From Candidatus Zixiibacteriota bacterium (GTDB lineage Bacteria > Zixibacteria > MSB-5A5 > GN15 > JACZUZ01): 10,763 nucleotides of DNA. The translations under genes were made by a program, and so were the position numbers. The notes beneath the pieces were generated by a model. The model was not told where the DNA came from and made no database searches. It saw only the letters and a list, made by a program, of their open reading frames with translations. Location: the NCBI GenBank assembly GCA_022572905.1, contig JACZUZ010000031.1:1-10763 (forward strand), read 5' to 3'. This document shows, one piece after another, positions 7,217 to 10,763 of the stretch. Each line of letters starts with the position of its first letter. Position 1 is the first letter of the stretch.

Positions 7217-7240
7217 TCCCACAGCAAGCTATCGGCCACC
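7217..7240. repeat. 24-bp hairpin repeat, copy 2 (degraded stem)
   Basis: Direct repeat of 7133-7156, 84 bp further on. Two changes (GTG to ATC at 7231-7233) break the 3' half of the stem, so this copy no longer folds well. Confidence 0.6.
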
Positions 7241-7328
7241 TTTCAATTTCGTAGCGCCGTGATCACAGATCGCATCCACACCAGAGACCATATCGGATAA
7301 TGTTTTATTCCGGCGATATTAAGTCTTC

Positions 7329-7432
7329 GTAGGTCAAGACCCTTGGAGCAATGCAATTGGGCCTGTGGTCTTGACTATTATCTTTTTTGCAATCAGAGAG
7401 AAAAAGTCAAGACCGAAACGCTCTTGACCTAC
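7329..7432. repeat. 104-bp element with four alternating inverted arms
   Basis: The outer pair GTAGGTCAAGA (7329-7339) / TCTTGACCTAC (7422-7432) is perfect over 11 bp. The inner pair GGTCTTGACT (7367-7376) / AGTCAAGACC (7405-7414) is perfect over 10 bp. All four arms share the GTCAAGA core, so adjacent arms can also pair to give two separate hairpins. It is noncoding and ends 125 bp before hisS. Confidence 0.65.
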
Positions 7433-7557
7433 TGTTACTCAATCCGCCGCATCCGGAGCGCGATATTAAGTGGCAAGATTGCGGCGCGAGTTCTATACTC
7501 ATTGTCGCGTCGTCTGCCCAAACGGCGAGCCATTGATGAAATCATGTGGATTAGAGA

Positions 7558-9000
7558 ATGAGCGAGAAGAAAAAGAAAGATAAAGTCAGAAAAGTCAGGC
7601 CCGAGCTGTTAAAGGGCTTTCGAGACACGTCCCCTCCTCAACAGGCCGCCAGACAGGCAATGCTCTATACTATTGGCGAAACTCTGGAAAGGTTTGGATT
7701 TCTGCCTCTGCAGACTCCCGCTCTGGAGCGGTGTGAGGTATTACTCGGTCAGGAGGAGGGCAGGGATGTTTTTCAGTTCGACGGTCCCGATGAAACACGC
7801 ATGGCGTTAAGGTTTGATCTGACCGTATCGCTGGCGCGCTATGTTGCCGCAAATCCCGAGTTGCCGCTTCCCTTTAAGCGCTACCAGTTTGGAAACGTCT
7901 GGCGAATTGACAAACCCGGCCCGGGCAGATATCGCGAGTTCATGCAGTTTGATCTGGATATTGTCGGCTCAAATTCTATTCTAGCCGACGCGGAAGTCAT
8001 GGCGGGAATCGTGTCCGTGCTCCAGGCGCTGGGGATCGAAAACTATCGCCTGAGTTTCTCAAGCCGGAAAATTCTAACCGGGCTACTGGAATCCTCGGAA
8101 ATAGATTCGGGAAAAATCGCAGGAACCCTGCGAGCGATTGATAAACTCCATTCAATCGGGCTTGCTGAAACTTTGAAGGAATTGGACAAAGGCAGAGTAG
8201 ATAAATCCGGTGATAAGATTTCCGGAGTGGGTTTGAGCTCTAGCCAAATAGGCGCAATCGAGTCATTCTTGAGCGCCGCGAGCGAGCAGCTGTCTTCGAG
8301 AGGGGAGATTGAGGATTCTCTCTTTGAAACTGTCAAGAAAACACAGACCGGCAAAGACGGTCTGGAAGAAATTCGTGGGTTGAAAGAAGCGCTCGGGCAT
8401 TATGGAATCAGGGGGAGCGCTCTGGTCTTTGACCCGACCATAGTTCGCGGACTCGGATACTACACTGGTCCCGTTTTTGAGACTTTTCTGACTGATCTTC
8501 CCCAAATTGGGTCAATCTTCAGCGGCGGCCGCTATGATCACCTTGTTTCTCGCTTTTCGGGCAAAAAAATCTCGGGTGTGGGCGCCTCGGTTGGCGTCGA
8601 TAGGCTGCTTACGGCGCTCGGACAGTTAGGCGAGGCAACGCCAGATGAGTCAATCTGTAAAGTTCTCGTGGCCACGATGGATCCCGAATTGATGGACTCC
8701 TATGTAGATATAGCCAGAGAACTGCGCCAGGCCGGAATAAATACAGAACTCTATGTAGGCGACAGTCGCTCGCTTTCCAAGCAGTTGCGCTATGGCGACC
8801 GCAGAGGGGTCAAGTTGGCGGTCATTGCGGGGTCAAATGAAATAGAGAGCGGAAAATTGACAATCAAGAACCTGGCGGTCGGTCGGGAAAAGTCAGCCGC
8901 GCTCAAAAACAGGGAAGAATGGCTCAGGGCCGGTGAGATACAGGTCGAAATTGATCGGGACCAATTAGTTGAGACGATTTTAGCGGGGCTGAGGGCTTAG
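7558..9000 (+). CDS. hisS: Histidyl-tRNA synthetase, divergent Caulobacter-like type
   Basis: A 480-residue class II synthetase that charges tRNA-His with histidine in the cytoplasm. A basic N-terminal tail precedes LLKGFRDTSP. Motif 2 reads RYQFGNVWRIDKPGPGRYRE (108-127). The usual bacterial loop has RPQ(K/A)GR where this has KPGPGR. The HisA motif is RGLGYYTGPVFE (297-308), with Gly where most bacterial enzymes have Asp. GGRYDHL and GVGASVGVDRLL (motif 3) follow, then the anticodon-binding domain from about residue 367. Usual bacterial HisRS is about 420-430 residues, so this one is longer. These features match my memory of the alphaproteobacterial branch rather than the E. coli type. ATG 7558 has only a weak ribosome site (GGA at 7548). 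A possible -10, TATACT at 7494-7499, has no good -35. tRNA-His lies upstream on the same strand. Confidence 0.93.
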   Translation: MSEKKKKDKVRKVRPELLKGFRDTSPPQQAARQAMLYTIGETLERFGFLPLQTPALERCEVLLGQEEGRDVFQFDGPDETRMALRFDLTVSLARYVAANPELPLPFKRYQFGNVWRIDKPGPGRYREFMQFDLDIVGSNSILADAEVMAGIVSVLQALGIENYRLSFSSRKILTGLLESSEIDSGKIAGTLRAIDKLHSIGLAETLKELDKGRVDKSGDKISGVGLSSSQIGAIESFLSAASEQLSSRGEIEDSLFETVKKTQTGKDGLEEIRGLKEALGHYGIRGSALVFDPTIVRGLGYYTGPVFETFLTDLPQIGSIFSGGRYDHLVSRFSGKKISGVGASVGVDRLLTALGQLGEATPDESICKVLVATMDPELMDSYVDIARELRQAGINTELYVGDSRSLSKQLRYGDRRGVKLAVIAGSNEIESGKLTIKNLAVGREKSAALKNREEWLRAGEIQVEIDRDQLVETILAGLRA

Positions 9001-9041
9001 CAGGTAGCAAGAAACTTGTGCATTCCGGCTCATTATTGTCA

Positions 9042-9067
9042 ATTCCGGGCTGATCTGCCCCCGGAAT
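9042..9067. repeat. 8-bp dyad after hisS
   Basis: ATTCCGGG (9042-9049) pairs with CCCGGAAT (9060-9067) around a 10-base loop; a third ATTCCGG lies at 9022-9028. No T tract follows, so it is a poor terminator, though it may still act at the hisS mRNA 3' end. It could be a remnant of a mobile element end. Confidence 0.4.
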
Positions 9068-9440
9068 AGGACATAAAACAGGTTGCTCCCCTGATAAAAA
9101 AATATCGGCTCGTCGCCTCACTTTCGACAAAACGGCACAGGCCTTAAGGGTAAGACAGTATCTACCAATAAGTTATCGAAAACGCGCGACCCGAGCGCAA
9201 ACCAAAAGCTATGCTAAAAAAACTGGGTTTTTATTATTGACAAACAAAGACTTGTGGTCGATTTTCACGCGACCATTCGGTTGGCTTCTCATTTTGAGAA
9301 AGGAGGAGAAAGCAAAAGGAATAATTGCTAATAAAGCGCGCAAGGATGTATCAACTCACCCACTTAGATCGGAGCAGAACTTTCAGCCCGCTCAAGAGAA
9401 ATCTAAGCCAGGGGTGAGAGGGGGTAAGGACCCAATGAGC

Positions 9441-9492
9441 TAGCTATTCAGAAGGAATGTGAACCTCTAAAATAGGGTTCATTTAATAGCTG
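9441..9492 (+). promoter_or_regulatory. Nested hairpin upstream of the outer-membrane protein gene
   Basis: An outer stem AGCTATT (9442-9448) / AATAGCT (9485-9491), with one further T-G pair at 9441/9492, encloses an inner stem TGAACC (9460-9465) / GGTTCA (9476-9481). It lies about 130 bp before ATG 9623. It may be a terminator for upstream transcription, an mRNA leader structure, or a regulatory site; a run of TTTAAT after the inner stem slightly favours the first. Confidence 0.35.
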
Positions 9493-9622
9493 CTACAGTG
9501 AAGATAGTTTAATGTGGCATTTGAATATGCGGCATGCCTATGATACGGCCGGAAAAGATCGCGCAAAAATGAACTTAGAAATTAATGACATAATTTTCTT
9601 AAACCCCAAAGAAGGGATTTTC

Positions 9623-10763
9623 ATGAAACGGGTATTAACAATCACAGCGGCGTTAGTCCTCATTATGGCGGTAGCGGCAAATGCTTCAGAAACTCGCACA
9701 ACCACCATGGGTGACGCGAACAACATCGTAAAGGATCCGGGCAATATCTGGCTCTATCCTTCAACCATCAACATGTATCCGGACCAGGCCGAAGCGGTCT
9801 TCAACAATTTCGGTAACAATGATCTGCATCGTGTTGGCGTTCATTACGAATTCAACGCTTCAAATCCGATGGTCCTCGGAGTTTACGTGGTAAACAACGC
9901 TCAGGACAGTAGCTTTAGCAAGTACTTCGATCCGCCCATGAATAGCAATGTTTCACTGAGCAGTTTCTCAACTCAGACGAATACCAACAGGTCATTTAAT
10001 GTTTTCTGGGGGAAGAACTGGAATGGAAATCCGTTCGGAGTGCATTTCCGCCTGCACAACAGCTCCTGGGAAGGTTCGCCGGATAATCTTGGCATCAATT
10101 CCAAACAGAGTCTGACCAATTTTTACGCCAATTTCGGATTGACCACCTCCGGTGGCAATGTCGATTGGGCGTTGGCGTTTTGGTGGACAACCTGGAAAGA
10201 TAAATCCGACTCAATTTTCGTTCCTTCACTTTCAAATCCTGATGGCAACTACGGGCTCAATCTCCGGGTGAGGCGCTGGAATTCAGTTAGTTCAAAATTA
10301 ACCTGGGTCTGGCATGGCCAGCTTATGTATGAGAAGCAGGGTGAGACTCGAGTTTTCGACCCGAACGAACCCTCTCCCCCTCCCGACCCTACTACGGATA
10401 TTTCTAAGTGCACTCATTATTTGGGAGATGTTGGCATAGGACTGAATTACACTGCGACGTCTCGCGCGTTATTTATTCTCGATTTTGGATTGAGGTATAA
10501 TTCGGTTAAAGAAGAAATTACTCCAGACACGGCAAATCCTGCCGTAACACAGACTAAATTAAGAGATCTCTCAATTCCGTACTGGCGTGTTGGTATGGAC
10601 GGTGAAGTCTTCAGTTGGTTGGACCTTCGCTTCGGAGCTACCAACGAAAATAAGTACATCACCGATGAACAAATCACTCCGTCTCCTGCTGTTGAGAACA
10701 AAGACGCCGGTTCGAACACGCATACCTTCCTCGGCGCCGGAATGCACTGGGGAGACAACAATC
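9623..10763 (+). CDS. Secreted, probably outer-membrane beta-barrel protein of unknown function, 3' end missing
   Basis: The frame is open from ATG 9623 to the window end (380 codons and one base), so the C-terminus is not seen. The ribosome site GAAGGGA (9611-9617) precedes ATG by 5 nt. A textbook signal peptide starts MKRVLTITAALVLIMAVAANA, with cleavage after residue 21 (ANA). The mature part is rich in Asn, Ser, Trp and Tyr and shows alternating polar/hydrophobic stretches ending in aromatics, as in beta-barrel strands (for example VDWALAFWWTTW, LTWVWHGQLMYEK, FLGAGMHWG). A Pro-rich loop PNEPSPPPDP lies at about 247-256. The mature N-terminus, with MGDANNIVKDPGNIWLYP followed by a Tyr-Pro-Asp segment, resembles uncharacterised FCB-group outer-membrane proteins in my memory. 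Function is unknown. There are no close upstream genes, so it is probably transcribed alone. Confidence 0.75.
   Translation, partial: MKRVLTITAALVLIMAVAANASETRTTTMGDANNIVKDPGNIWLYPSTINMYPDQAEAVFNNFGNNDLHRVGVHYEFNASNPMVLGVYVVNNAQDSSFSKYFDPPMNSNVSLSSFSTQTNTNRSFNVFWGKNWNGNPFGVHFRLHNSSWEGSPDNLGINSKQSLTNFYANFGLTTSGGNVDWALAFWWTTWKDKSDSIFVPSLSNPDGNYGLNLRVRRWNSVSSKLTWVWHGQLMYEKQGETRVFDPNEPSPPPDPTTDISKCTHYLGDVGIGLNYTATSRALFILDFGLRYNSVKEEITPDTANPAVTQTKLRDLSIPYWRVGMDGEVFSWLDLRFGATNENKYITDEQITPSPAVENKDAGSNTHTFLGAGMHWGDNN

Larger units (their letters stand above)
9001..9622. other. Noncoding stretch between hisS and the outer-membrane protein gene
   Basis: I see no convincing gene in these 622 bases. Contents: a dyad at 9042-9067, an A/T-rich run with AAAAAACTGGGTTTTT at about 9216-9231, a strong Shine-Dalgarno-like run AAAGGAGGAG near 9300 with no suitable start codon after it, and a nested hairpin at 9441-9492. 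A TTG-started frame at 9237-9443 has no recognisable motif and I do not call it. No clear terminator for hisS was found. Confidence 0.5.

Noticed and set aside
7133..7240. Repeats near the tRNA considered as a small CRISPR array
   Set aside because: There are only two copies with different internal integrity, a spacer containing another palindrome, and no cas genes.
7343..7561. 72-codon TTG-started frame directly before hisS
   Set aside because: It runs through the four-arm inverted repeat, has no ribosome site or recognisable domain, and overlaps the hisS start by one base only by chance.
9237..9443. 68-codon TTG-started frame in the gap after hisS
   Set aside because: Its composition is basic and featureless, there is no ribosome site before the TTG, and it contains a strong AAAGGAGGAG in mid-frame. 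I treat it as noncoding.

Overview
The window is bacterial, compact and mid-GC, and every supported gene lies on the + strand. Several features point to an uncultured member of the FCB group, with candidate division Zixibacteria as my best guess: secreted metalloproteases ending in a Cys-Cys dockerin-like module, long Asp-rich calcium-binding repeat arrays, a divergent outer-membrane-type protein, and intergenic spaces packed with hairpin repeats. This assignment rests on recalled protein style, not on an alignment.

Layout. Positions 1-1291 hold the 3' end of an alpha/beta hydrolase gene followed 13 nt later by a class I SAM-dependent methyltransferase, probably one operon. After a 213-bp gap with a candidate promoter, 1505-6646 carries two secreted zinc metalloproteases 21 nt apart. 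The first is a metzincin (HExxHxxGxxH plus Met-turn) carrying calcium-binding repeats and a beta-propeller. The second is an M6/immune-inhibitor-A-type enzyme (HExxHxxGxxD) carrying thrombospondin type 3-like repeats. Although their catalytic families differ, both end in the same 73-residue module, identical at 52 of 73 positions, so they are probably exported and placed by the same route.

Positions 6647-7557 are a gene-poor stretch containing a 104-bp imperfect palindrome, a terminator, a near-consensus promoter, tRNA-His(GTG), and a cluster of unrelated hairpin repeats. Histidyl-tRNA synthetase (hisS) follows at 7558-9000. A noncoding stretch of about 620 bp with dyads then leads to the 5' part of a secreted, probably outer-membrane, protein that runs off the window at 10763.

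The most interesting observation is the tRNA-His/HisRS pair. The tRNA gene encodes no G-1 and has U72, A73 and U20a in place of the usual G-1:C73 identity pair. The neighbouring HisRS has a KPGPGR motif 2 loop and an RGLGYYTGPVFE motif, the style I associate with the divergent alphaproteobacterial (Caulobacter-type) enzyme. Together they look like a co-adapted, non-canonical histidine identity system in a genome that does not otherwise look alphaproteobacterial.
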